Source: Marinimicrobium locisalis | GTDB lineage: Bacteria; Pseudomonadota; Gammaproteobacteria; Pseudomonadales; Cellvibrionaceae | Assembly (NCBI RefSeq): GCF_039822625.1 | Contig: NZ_JBDLLG010000011.1 | Location: 1-64,000, forward strand | Reading direction: 5' to 3' | DNA length: 64,000 bases | Part shown: positions 50,742 to 58,755 of the stretch, one piece after another | Numbering within the stretch: position 1 is the first letter of the stretch | Layout of the letters: each line of letters opens with the position of its first letter | Notes under the pieces: generated by a model | What the model saw: only the letters and a program-made list of their open reading frames with translations | Databases searched by the model: none | Told to the model about the DNA's origin: nothing | Made by a program: the position numbers and the translations under genes

Positions 50742-53522
50742 TTAGAAGCTGGCACGAATACCCAATGCGTACCGAGCGCTGTTGGTTTGAGCGTACAAGA
50801 ACTGGTCTTTGAAGCGGCTGTATTTGTGGGTTTCTTCGGAGGTGACGTTGATCCCCTCAATGAAGACCGTCAAAGAGTCAGTCAGATCGTAGCTCGCCGA
50901 CAGGTCGATCTGGCCATACGAGTCAACCTGAGTCGGTTCACCAGTTGTGGTTTCGTAGGTGTGGCCAAAGCTTTCTACAAAAGAGTCACGCCAATTGTAG
51001 GCGATCCGAGCCTGGATGCCGTTTTTGTCGTAGAAGCCAATCAAGTTGGCAGAGTCACTGAAGCCGATGAAGGCCGATGAGTCGAACTGATCGGTCTCGA
51101 AGGGCGTGTCAGTATCGACAACAGTGGCATTCGCAATCATGCCGAAACCGCTGTCCGAAAACGCGTACTGAAGGGCAAACTCAGCACCGCGGACCTTTTT
51201 GGTGTCCTGGTTTTGAGGGCGCGTAAAGTTGTAGACCACATCTTCACCCGTTGCCGGATTAGTGACGCCTTCGATGGTTTCAGTTTCGCCATATTCCACA
51301 ATGAAATTATCGACCACTTTATGGAACAGACCGACAGAAGCGTAGCTAGTGTCGTCAAAATACCACTCCGCAGACAGGTCCACGTTATCGGACATATAGG
51401 GCTTCAGTTCCGGATTACCCGCGGAGCCCAAGCCCGGCTCGCCGTCGTCGCGAATATCTCCGAAGCTGCGGGAGGAGCGCATGTTGCCCAACTCTGGGCG
51501 AGTGATGGTGCGAGAGGCTGCAAAACGCAGGACCACCTCATCTGTCGCTTCAAAGTTGATCGACATGTTCGGCAGGAACACATCGTAGTCACCACCGTCG
51601 GTATAGGGGGTGTTTTCCGAGAAGGTTCGGCTCATGTTCTCTGCGACGTTTGAGTCACTGGGAACAATTTCGAGGCCAGTCAATGTCGATTCCAGAGAGG
51701 TCGACTCAACAGATGTATTTTCAATACGCGAGCCTGCCACCAAGGTCAACGGTCGACCAGCCAGCTCGGTGTAGGATGTCAATTCTACGTAAGCGGCTAC
51801 CGTCTCTTCGTTGATTTCATACCAGTCGATCTGTTCGACGAGGTCCAGACCGATATAACCGGGCATTTGAGACAGCGTTTCTTCCCAGGTATGTGCTGCA
51901 TAAGGATCAAACGTAATAAAGGAGGTGGAGCCGACAAAGTCATGATTGATTGTGTCGATTCCGTAGCCAGCCGCCTCGGCCTCAGCGACGGTCTCAAACA
52001 GGCCGTTATAGGTTTCGGTTTCGTACTCGGTGCCCTCGCCATCCCAATCCTGCTCGAAAGTGCCCACGAGAGGGAAGTACCCTCGGAATGAGTAGGCACG
52101 ACCAGATTCAGACCCATCAGTACCCTTGTTATTGTTGTAGCTCTTTACGAGCTTGGTCTGATCGGTATACATCATGCCCGCCTTCAGAGTGGCGGTGTCA
52201 CCTTCAAATGCGTAGTCAAACCGCAGCTGATCCAACTCATCCAGGTTGTTGTTGGAGTAAACGTCCTGCTGATGAAGCTTTGCGTCACTCAAGCTCAGCT
52301 GAGAGCCGTCGAAATAGTGTGTTGCAACACCATTACGAGTATCGAACATAAGGTCAATTGGAACGGCCTGAACATCGGAGGCGTTCACGTTCCGCTCCTG
52401 GTCCGGGTTTCTTTCAGCGCTGGAAGTGGCAAAATCGAAAGATAATATTTGCTCGTCCGTTACCCGCCACTCTACATTCAAGCCTAGCTGTTCAATGATA
52501 AAGCGGCTTTCCGGAGCCCGCATGAACATGTCCAGCCCTACGTCATTGGCTCCCATGCTGGTTAATGTTTCCGACCCATTGACAGAGGCCGGGGTGTCAT
52601 ACTGGTGTCCAAACCAGTAGGCGCTTTCTACATCCCTGCCGGTGATTTTTAGGTCAGAGTAGTTGGCGTCCAGCGTCGCGGTCAGCGAATCGGTGGGTGC
52701 AAACTGCCCGGTGATGCTGGCATTCAGTCGCTCACGCTTTTGGGTTTGGCGGCCCAACGCCGACTGGGTCGGGTAGTAATTCGCCGGCGCATCGCCGTTG
52801 TCATACTCCAGGCGTGGGCTACCCCAGCCGCGCTCTCTAACAATTTCCTCACGGTTGTTCCAGCGGCGTACTTCTACCCAATCATTCTCGGCTTCACGCT
52901 CTTGGTAACTGACCGCAGCCAGCACACCAAAGGTGTCAGTTGCTTTGCTAAACAGGCCCGACACGGCGGGGGTGGTACTGCCTGCGTCGACGTCAGACAG
53001 CATCTTTACGGAGCCAGTAAGCTTGTCGCCGATGTCCAGCGGGCGAGCGGTTTTGACGTCGATAGTCGCGCCGATGCCCCCGGAGGGAACGGTTGAGGAA
53101 GCGGTTTTATAAACACTGACGCCGCTCACCATTTCAGCGGCAATGGTGTCAAACCGGAAGCCGCGGCCTGTGGCGGGGGCGGGCATGGAGCGACCGTTCA
53201 AGGTGACCGCGTTGAATTGCGGGCCAAGGCCGCGGACGGTCACGCTGTTACCTTCGCCGCCGCTGCGGCTAATGGAGACGCCGGTAATGCGCTGTAAGGA
53301 TTCCGCCAAGTTGGTGTCTGGGAATTTACCGATATCTTCCGCGGAAATGGCGTCGACTACGCCCGTGGAGTTGCGCTTGATGTCCATGGCTTGCTCAAGG
53401 CTGGCTCGGATGCCGGTCACGACTACTTCTTCTATCAGGTCCGCTTCTTGAGCGTGTGCTCCGGCAGAGGCCAGGGCAACTGCCGCAGCAATGGGTTTGA
53501 GGGTACTTTTTTTGAGTGACAT
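50742..53522 (-). CDS. TonB-dependent outer-membrane receptor
   Basis: A 926-residue outer-membrane transporter energised by TonB. It has a Sec signal peptide ending AHA-Q (about residue 24), a TonB-box-like EEVVVTG, and a plug domain with EDIGKFPDTNLAESLQRITG and NAVTLNGR. A 22-strand barrel follows and ends in Phe, the outer-membrane assembly signal. This belongs to the Xanthomonas-Caulobacter subfamily linked to sugar or oligosaccharide uptake rather than iron. It is divergent from a halogenase homologue, its frequent neighbour. The ligand is unknown. A palindrome lies 31-46 bases before its start. GAAAGGAAA precedes the ATG. Confidence 0.9.
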   Translation of the reverse strand: MSLKKSTLKPIAAAVALASAGAHAQEADLIEEVVVTGIRASLEQAMDIKRNSTGVVDAISAEDIGKFPDTNLAESLQRITGVSISRSGGEGNSVTVRGLGPQFNAVTLNGRSMPAPATGRGFRFDTIAAEMVSGVSVYKTASSTVPSGGIGATIDVKTARPLDIGDKLTGSVKMLSDVDAGSTTPAVSGLFSKATDTFGVLAAVSYQEREAENDWVEVRRWNNREEIVRERGWGSPRLEYDNGDAPANYYPTQSALGRQTQKRERLNASITGQFAPTDSLTATLDANYSDLKITGRDVESAYWFGHQYDTPASVNGSETLTSMGANDVGLDMFMRAPESRFIIEQLGLNVEWRVTDEQILSFDFATSSAERNPDQERNVNASDVQAVPIDLMFDTRNGVATHYFDGSQLSLSDAKLHQQDVYSNNNLDELDQLRFDYAFEGDTATLKAGMMYTDQTKLVKSYNNNKGTDGSESGRAYSFRGYFPLVGTFEQDWDGEGTEYETETYNGLFETVAEAEAAGYGIDTINHDFVGSTSFITFDPYAAHTWEETLSQMPGYIGLDLVEQIDWYEINEETVAAYVELTSYTELAGRPLTLVAGSRIENTSVESTSLESTLTGLEIVPSDSNVAENMSRTFSENTPYTDGGDYDVFLPNMSINFEATDEVVLRFAASRTITRPELGNMRSSRSFGDIRDDGEPGLGSAGNPELKPYMSDNVDLSAEWYFDDTSYASVGLFHKVVDNFIVEYGETETIEGVTNPATGEDVVYNFTRPQNQDTKKVRGAEFALQYAFSDSGFGMIANATVVDTDTPFETDQFDSSAFIGFSDSANLIGFYDKNGIQARIAYNWRDSFVESFGHTYETTTGEPTQVDSYGQIDLSASYDLTDSLTVFIEGINVTSEETHKYSRFKDQFLYAQTNSARYALGIRASF

Positions 53523-53880
53523 AACAATTTCCTTTCGTGAGGGTTAATCTTACTGTTATTGTTTACAGTGATTCTAGTTGCTTCGCTGGGCTCACTCCCC
53601 CGGCGTCGCCTGTTCGGAGGTAAGGGCCTGGCGGGAGTAGGGGTGGCTTTTGCCGCCGAGTGATTGGGCCAAGTGTTTTTACGGGCCTTTTTTAAAATTG
53701 GCGTAAAGAGACCCCGGAAGTGCAGCTCCTTGGAGGTGGGCCCTCATCGGATACTAGAGTAGTGACTTTCTTTTTGTCAATGGGACTATTATAGTTTGTC
53801 GAACGGACCATAACTGGCTTGCCTCTAAGCTTGTTACGTTGTTCACTGAACCTTTATTTTCAAAGAAAAGTGGTTTGCAT
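53523..53880. other. Divergent intergenic region TonB receptor / halogenase homologue
   Basis: A 358-base gap. It holds the palindrome at 53553-53568. A TAGAAT-like -10 for the receptor lies on the minus strand just beside it. Near 53787 there is a TATTAT that may be the -10 of the halogenase gene, with a weak -35. The middle (53580-53750) shows nothing recognisable. Confidence 0.5.
53553..53568. promoter_or_regulatory. Palindromic operator CTGT-N8-ACAG
   Basis: CTGTTATTGTTTACAG, extended to ACTGT...ACAGT, sits 31-46 bases upstream of the receptor start. The half-sites match the LexA SOS box; an operator for a transcriptional repressor of the sugar-uptake type is the alternative. Confidence 0.5.
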
Positions 53881-55359
53881 ATGAATAAAAGGCGAGTTGT
53901 CATCGCCGGGGGCGGTACGGCCGGTTGGATGGCGGCGGCTGCCGTCAGTCAGCTAATGGGGGATACGGTTGATGTGACTCTGGTTGAGTCCGATGCCATT
54001 CCTGCGGTCGGAGTCGGGGAGGCAACAATTCCAACGCTTCATGTGCTCCATCGCCTGCTGGGCATCAATGAGAGGGAGTTCATGGCTGAGACCGACGCAA
54101 CTCTCAAGTTGGGCATCGCTTTTGAAAACTGGTTTAAGCCCGGTCATGAATATCTTCATTCCTTTGGTTTGATCGGACATGAAACTTGGGCCTGCGGCTT
54201 TCATCATTTCTGGTTAAAAGCGCGGTCCCAGGGGTGGGGAGCCGATCTCGCGAATTACATCCCCGAGTATCTGGCGGCCCTTGAAGGTCGGTATGCTTTG
54301 CCGCAGCCGGGTGAGCATTATGCCTATCACCTGGATGCCGGGCTGTATGCAAAATTTTTGAGAAAAATTGCCGAGGAAAATCATACCGTTCGTATCGAAG
54401 GGGTCATTGACAAGGTCAATATTGACCCCGACACCGGCTACATTTCGTCACTCCGCCTGGAGTCCGGGCAACAGATTGGGGGGGAGCTTTTTATTGATTG
54501 CTCCGGCTTTCGCGGGCTCCTGATTGAAGGGGCTTTGCACTCGGGGTTTGAAGATTGGGGGCACCACCTGCTATGTGACCGGGCTGTGGCCGTGCAAACC
54601 GAATCGCTTGAGCCGCCGCTCCCGTACACTCGCTCAATCGCTCGCGACTGCGGTTGGCAATGGCGAATTCCTTTACAGAGCCGCACCGGCAACGGGTTTG
54701 TTTTCTGTAGCCAGTATATGTCGGACGATGAAGCGATTGATGTGCTGCTCAAAAACATCAGGGGCAAGCCAATAAATGCCCCTCGCGTTATCCGCTACAG
54801 AACCGGCGTTCGGCGCGCCCAGTGGAACAAAAACTGTATTGCCGTCGGCCTTTCCGGTGGGTTTGTGGAGCCTCTGGAGTCAACGGGTATTCACTTGTTT
54901 CAACGTGCGATTATTCGCTTGCTGCAGTTTTTCCCTAATGGGAAAACTATCCCTCAAAGCGATATCGATGAATTCAACCAGGCTTCCTACCATGAAATGG
55001 AGCGCATTCGCGACTTTATCGTTCTTCATTATCATCAAACCGAGCGGGACGATACACCCTTTTGGCGCCATTGTAGGGCTATGAGCGTACCCGATACGCT
55101 CCGTCACCGTATCAACACTTTCTCTCAGTCCGGCCGGGTAAAAACTTGGCAAGACGAAGTGTTTGCCGAGTCCTCATGGGTAATGGTGATGCTGGGGCAG
55201 GGCATTGTGCCGCAGAGGTACCACCCAATAGTGGATCGTTTGACCAACAATGACTTGAAAGCTTTTGTCGATCATGTTGAAACTCAAACCCGGAAAAAGG
55301 TGGAGAGCTGGCCTAACCACTTCGAATTCATCCGACGCTACTGTAAATCTGCCCTATAG
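53881..55359 (+). CDS. Flavin-dependent tryptophan-halogenase family protein
   Basis: A 492-residue FAD-binding protein of the PrnA/RebH family. It begins with the Rossmann GGGTAGW (residues 10-16), has the catalytic lysine of the family at Lys76 (ATLKLGIAFENW), the WxWxIP motif at 259-264 (GWQWRIPL) and the GFVEPLESTGI segment. All expected catalytic features are present, so it may be an active halogenase. Relatives next to TonB receptors in sugar-use loci have no proven substrate. ATG 53881 is chosen because GGG-rich FAD motif spacing then matches; an ATG at 53839 adds 14 residues. No dedicated flavin reductase is visible in the window. Confidence 0.87.
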   Translation: MNKRRVVIAGGGTAGWMAAAAVSQLMGDTVDVTLVESDAIPAVGVGEATIPTLHVLHRLLGINEREFMAETDATLKLGIAFENWFKPGHEYLHSFGLIGHETWACGFHHFWLKARSQGWGADLANYIPEYLAALEGRYALPQPGEHYAYHLDAGLYAKFLRKIAEENHTVRIEGVIDKVNIDPDTGYISSLRLESGQQIGGELFIDCSGFRGLLIEGALHSGFEDWGHHLLCDRAVAVQTESLEPPLPYTRSIARDCGWQWRIPLQSRTGNGFVFCSQYMSDDEAIDVLLKNIRGKPINAPRVIRYRTGVRRAQWNKNCIAVGLSGGFVEPLESTGIHLFQRAIIRLLQFFPNGKTIPQSDIDEFNQASYHEMERIRDFIVLHYHQTERDDTPFWRHCRAMSVPDTLRHRINTFSQSGRVKTWQDEVFAESSWVMVMLGQGIVPQRYHPIVDRLTNNDLKAFVDHVETQTRKKVESWPNHFEFIRRYCKSAL

Positions 55360-55713
55360 CGTGCCTACCCGTTGGTACCAGGCCTCGGATTGTTTACGCA
55401 ACTTCCCGTCACTTCGGTAGTGCCCAGTTTTGAACTTTGCTTTCGAGCCAACAGCATTATTACCGTTCCTAATGTGAAATTCGCTTCATATAGCGCTCTG
55501 GTGGCTTAAAAACTGGATTAATGCGACCCCGGTCTCAGACTGGCTATTTCATGCGCCCACTTCCCCCGGGGAGGCTTGAACCGTTGACGAATCGTGGCAT
55601 AGTCACCGGTTACCATTCCTGGCCTTATGGTCCGCCGATTGTTCTTGGCGCTGAATCTGCTGCCTTGAGCGCGGATTCTGTGGTTTCAAATAACAACATC
55701 GTGAGGACATGCT
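55360..55713 (+). other. Intergenic region before the CBM2-dehydrogenase gene
   Basis: 354 bases with no convincing gene; an open frame from 55521 reads into the next gene out of frame. A TTGACG at about 55583 has no good -10. CACCGGTTACC near 55604-55614 resembles half of a LacI-type operator but is not a full palindrome. GAGGAC precedes the downstream ATG. Confidence 0.5.
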
Positions 55714-57705
55714 ATGAAGCATTCAATCGTAAACCGCGCCGTGCTTGGCCTGCTGGGCGTGGTCGCAACCGCTCAAGGAGCCTACGCCGCCACCTGTGGT
55801 TACTCGGTGACCAATGAGTGGAGCACGGGCTTTACCGCCGCCGTTCAGGTAACCAACGATGGTTCAACCGTTATAGAGGGCTGGGAGCTTGCCTGGGAAT
55901 ACACCGATGGCAGTCGCATCACCAACAGCTGGAACGCGACTTTATCGGGCGATAACCCCTATACCGCCACGCCGCTGGCTTGGAATGGCGCTATCTCCCC
56001 AGGGCAATCCGTGGATATTGGGCTCCAGGGTACCAAGGGGCAGCGGGGGAGCGACGCCCCCGTGCCCGAGGTTGTGGGCCAGGTTTGTGATGCTGGCGAG
56101 AGCTCCTCCAGCGCATCGAGCGTCGCCAGTTCCTCGAGCCTCTCCAGTGCGGCGAGCAGCGCCAGCTTATCTTCAGCCAGTTCCTCATCGGAGGGTGGCG
56201 AACTTCCCTCGGTCACGCTGGAGCGGATATTCCCGAACCTTGAGTTGGAGCGGCCCGTGGCCATGGTGCCTTCCCCCGATGGGAGCCGCTGGTACATTCT
56301 GGAGAAGCGCGGTGTGATCTCCTGGGTGGACAGCACCGACAACGGCGCCGAAAGCGCGACGGCTTATATCGATTTATCCGATATCGTGAATGACAATGTG
56401 GAAGGCGGCATGCTGGACATGGCCTTCCACCCTGATTACCCAGCCAACGGGGGGATTTTCCTCTCCTTCACCGAAAGCGCGCCGGCAGACAGCGACGCCT
56501 CCCAGCTGTCGGTGATCGCCCGCTTTGCAGAGTCGGAGGATGGCAGTACGCTGCTCGAGGCCTCCCGCGAAGATATCCTGACCCTTGAGCAACCGTTTAA
56601 TAATCACAATGGCGGGCAAATTCGTTTCGGGCCCGATGGCTACCTGTACATTGCCTTTGGGGACGGTGGGTCAGCCAATGATCCGTTCAACAATGGCCAG
56701 GACCCCAATACACTGTATGGCACTCTAGTGAGGATAGACGTCAATGGTGAGGCGCCCTACAGCATTCCCGCCGACAACCCCTTTGTGACCGGTGGAGGCG
56801 CCCCGGAGGTCTACGCCTACGGCCTTCGCAATCCCTGGCGGTTCAGCTTCGACCCCCAAACCGACCGGTTGTGGGCCGGCGACGTCGGGCAGGCGGCCTT
56901 TGAGGAGGTCAACCTGATCGAGCGCGGCGGCAACTACGGCTGGCGCTGCCGGGAAGGCTTTGAGGCCACGGAGAACGACTGCACCAGCGATGGCCCCTTT
57001 ATCGACCCCGTTATCGCTTACGCCCGGGACGAGGGCCAGGCCATCACCGGGGGTTATGTCTATCGCGGCGTAAGCATGCCGGCCCTGAATGGCGCCTACG
57101 TGTTCGGAGATTATGGCTCGGGCGCCGTTTGGGCTCTGACTGAATCCGACCCCGGCGTTTACGAGCGTAGTCTGCTAATGGAAACCGATTTGCTGCTGAC
57201 CGCCTTTGCGGAAGATATTAACGGGGAGCTCTATGCGGTGGATATTTCCGGGGGCGCGCTCTATCAGTTGGTAGAGGAGCAATCCAGTTCAAGTGCATCG
57301 AGTGCTCTGTCCAGCGCCAGTGCTTCAAGCGTATCCAGCGGTGTCTCCTCCAGCCGCTCCTCGTTCAGCAGTGCCCGGTCTTCCTCAAGCAGTGCCTCGT
57401 CGGTGAGCGCCGTGAGCTGCACGCTTTCACGCGTAGACTCTTGGGGCGGTGGGTATCAGTTGGAAGTCGGTGTGACCAATACCAGTGCCAGCGCGATCTC
57501 GAGCTGGGCGGTGGAGATGATCTTCGACGAAGCCCCCCAAATCACGAGCCACTGGAATGTGGAGCTCAGCACCTCGGGTAATACCGTAACCGCCACCGAT
57601 GTGGGCTGGAATGGCGTGTTGCAACCCGACCAGAGTGCCTCTTTTGGCCTCCAAGGCAGCCACAGTGGTGATTTCTCCCCGCCGCAGTGCCTGGGTGCCC
57701 AATAA
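55714..57705 (+). CDS. Secreted CBM2 - PQQ-type sugar dehydrogenase - CBM2 protein
   Basis: A 663-residue exported protein. Signal peptide (about 1-25, ending AYA-A); CBM2 module (about 26-125, with Trp-rich NEWSTGF, GWELAW, NSWNA and WNGAISPG, and paired N- and C-terminal Cys); polyserine linker; a six-bladed sugar dehydrogenase (GSDH-type) propeller (about 160-510, with HNGGQIRFGPDGYLYIAFGD and YGLRNPWRFSFD); second polyserine linker; second CBM2 (about 565-663). CBM2 binds cellulose or chitin and the dehydrogenase fold binds PQQ. The design resembles C. japonicus redox proteins proposed to feed electrons to LPMOs. Substrate and partner are inferred. Confidence 0.88.
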   Translation: MKHSIVNRAVLGLLGVVATAQGAYAATCGYSVTNEWSTGFTAAVQVTNDGSTVIEGWELAWEYTDGSRITNSWNATLSGDNPYTATPLAWNGAISPGQSVDIGLQGTKGQRGSDAPVPEVVGQVCDAGESSSSASSVASSSSLSSAASSASLSSASSSSEGGELPSVTLERIFPNLELERPVAMVPSPDGSRWYILEKRGVISWVDSTDNGAESATAYIDLSDIVNDNVEGGMLDMAFHPDYPANGGIFLSFTESAPADSDASQLSVIARFAESEDGSTLLEASREDILTLEQPFNNHNGGQIRFGPDGYLYIAFGDGGSANDPFNNGQDPNTLYGTLVRIDVNGEAPYSIPADNPFVTGGGAPEVYAYGLRNPWRFSFDPQTDRLWAGDVGQAAFEEVNLIERGGNYGWRCREGFEATENDCTSDGPFIDPVIAYARDEGQAITGGYVYRGVSMPALNGAYVFGDYGSGAVWALTESDPGVYERSLLMETDLLLTAFAEDINGELYAVDISGGALYQLVEEQSSSSASSALSSASASSVSSGVSSSRSSFSSARSSSSSASSVSAVSCTLSRVDSWGGGYQLEVGVTNTSASAISSWAVEMIFDEAPQITSHWNVELSTSGNTVTATDVGWNGVLQPDQSASFGLQGSHSGDFSPPQCLGAQ

Positions 57706-57775
57706 AAAGGGGGAGGGCGGCTTCGCAAACCACGCAGAGCATCTGTGCCGTGGCGCATGAGAGCATGGTAGAATT

Positions 57776-57800
57776 CCGGCTGAATTCTCAATTCAGCCGG
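57776..57800. promoter_or_regulatory. Perfect 11-bp palindrome at the start of the RmlD-like gene
   Basis: CCGGCTGAATT at 57776-57786 pairs AATTCAGCCGG at 57790-57800 around CTC. A TAGAAT -10-like hexamer ends at 57774. The right arm touches the ribosome-binding GGGG (57799-57802). It is either an operator over the start site or an RNA hairpin hiding the ribosome-binding site. Confidence 0.55.
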
Positions 57801-57808
57801 GGTTCTGT

Positions 57809-58678
57809 TTGAAACTGCTGTTAACTGACGCATCCAACGCTTTGGGTAGAGCCCTTGAGCACGAGCTCGAACGCGAGACCTTTGGGTTGATCGCCCCCGT
57901 CTCTACCCGGCCGGATTGGACCGATGTGGGGGAGGTGCGTGCCTACCTCGATCACGAGCCCCCGAAGCTGGTGATCAACACCCTCGGTTGGGCTGATCGG
58001 CCCGACACCGCGCAGTGCGCTTTGATTCCCGCCGCGGCGGAAACGCTGGCGACGGTTTGCTCTGAGCGGAACATCCCCATGATTCAGGTCTCCAGCTACC
58101 AGGTGTTCGGTGGCGACAACAAAAGCAGCCATTCCGAGCGCGACGAGCCTTCACCCCAGAGTGAGGCGGGCCAAGCGTGGCTCGCCGCCGAGCAAGCGGT
58201 CAGCCAAGCCCTCGAGCATCGGCTGGTGCTGCGGCTGAGTTGGCTGATCGACAGCCATGGCAATAATCGTCTGACTCGATTGCTGCGAACGATTTTCGGC
58301 GATGGCGAATGGGTGGCCAATAGTCGCTTGCGAGGGGCGCCCACGGCGCTGTCTGACGTCGCCCGCGTGCTGGTCGGAGTGGTCAAGCAAATTAGCTGTG
58401 GGGCGGACAACTGGGGGGTGATGCACTACGCTAGCCGCGATGTCTGTACGGAGGTGGAATTTGTCGACCGAGTGGTGGAGGTATTGAGGCAGCTGGATAC
58501 TTTGCCCGAGACGTTCGCTCAGCGCCTGACGACGACTGACAGCTTGCCTTCGGACGAACCGGTGAGTGCAGTGCTTGGCGTTCATCGCTTGCGGGATGGC
58601 TTTGGCGTTCAGTCACGGGCCTGGGAGCCCTACTTGGTGCCCATGGTTAAGCAGTGGTTGCATAACCAAAAAAAGTAG
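57809..58678 (+). CDS. RmlD-like NAD(P)-binding protein with degenerate active site
   Basis: A 289-residue cytoplasmic protein with the Rossmann fold of dTDP-4-dehydrorhamnose reductases (substrate-binding family). The early LLLTDASNALGRAL differs from the usual GxxGxxG, and the motif SSYQVFGG replaces STDYVFDG. The YxxxK catalytic pair expected around residue 130 is missing (AGQAWLAAEQAV). It is therefore probably a binding or regulatory protein rather than a reductase. TTG 57809 start after GGGG. No other dTDP-sugar genes lie nearby. Confidence 0.72.
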   Translation: MKLLLTDASNALGRALEHELERETFGLIAPVSTRPDWTDVGEVRAYLDHEPPKLVINTLGWADRPDTAQCALIPAAAETLATVCSERNIPMIQVSSYQVFGGDNKSSHSERDEPSPQSEAGQAWLAAEQAVSQALEHRLVLRLSWLIDSHGNNRLTRLLRTIFGDGEWVANSRLRGAPTALSDVARVLVGVVKQISCGADNWGVMHYASRDVCTEVEFVDRVVEVLRQLDTLPETFAQRLTTTDSLPSDEPVSAVLGVHRLRDGFGVQSRAWEPYLVPMVKQWLHNQKK

Positions 58679-58692
58679 AAGAGTTCTCCATG

Positions 58693-58720
58693 AAAAAGCG
58701 CGGCTGGAACCGCGCTTTTT
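58693..58720. terminator. Bidirectional terminator between the RmlD-like gene and fabB
   Basis: AAAAAGCGCGG at 58693-58703 pairs CCGCGCTTTTT at 58710-58720, serving both convergent genes. Confidence 0.92.
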
Positions 58721-58755
58721 TATGGGGCAGGGCTAAGCGTGAGTCCTCGTGGCAG

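Noticed and set aside
55521..55817. 98-residue frame upstream of the CBM2 protein
   Set aside because: It overlaps the signal-peptide region of the next gene in another frame, lacks a ribosome-binding site and shows no domain.
56101..56190. Serine-codon repeats as a possible CRISPR or satellite
   Set aside because: They are in-frame polyserine linker codons with variable units, as is the second stretch near 57280-57400.
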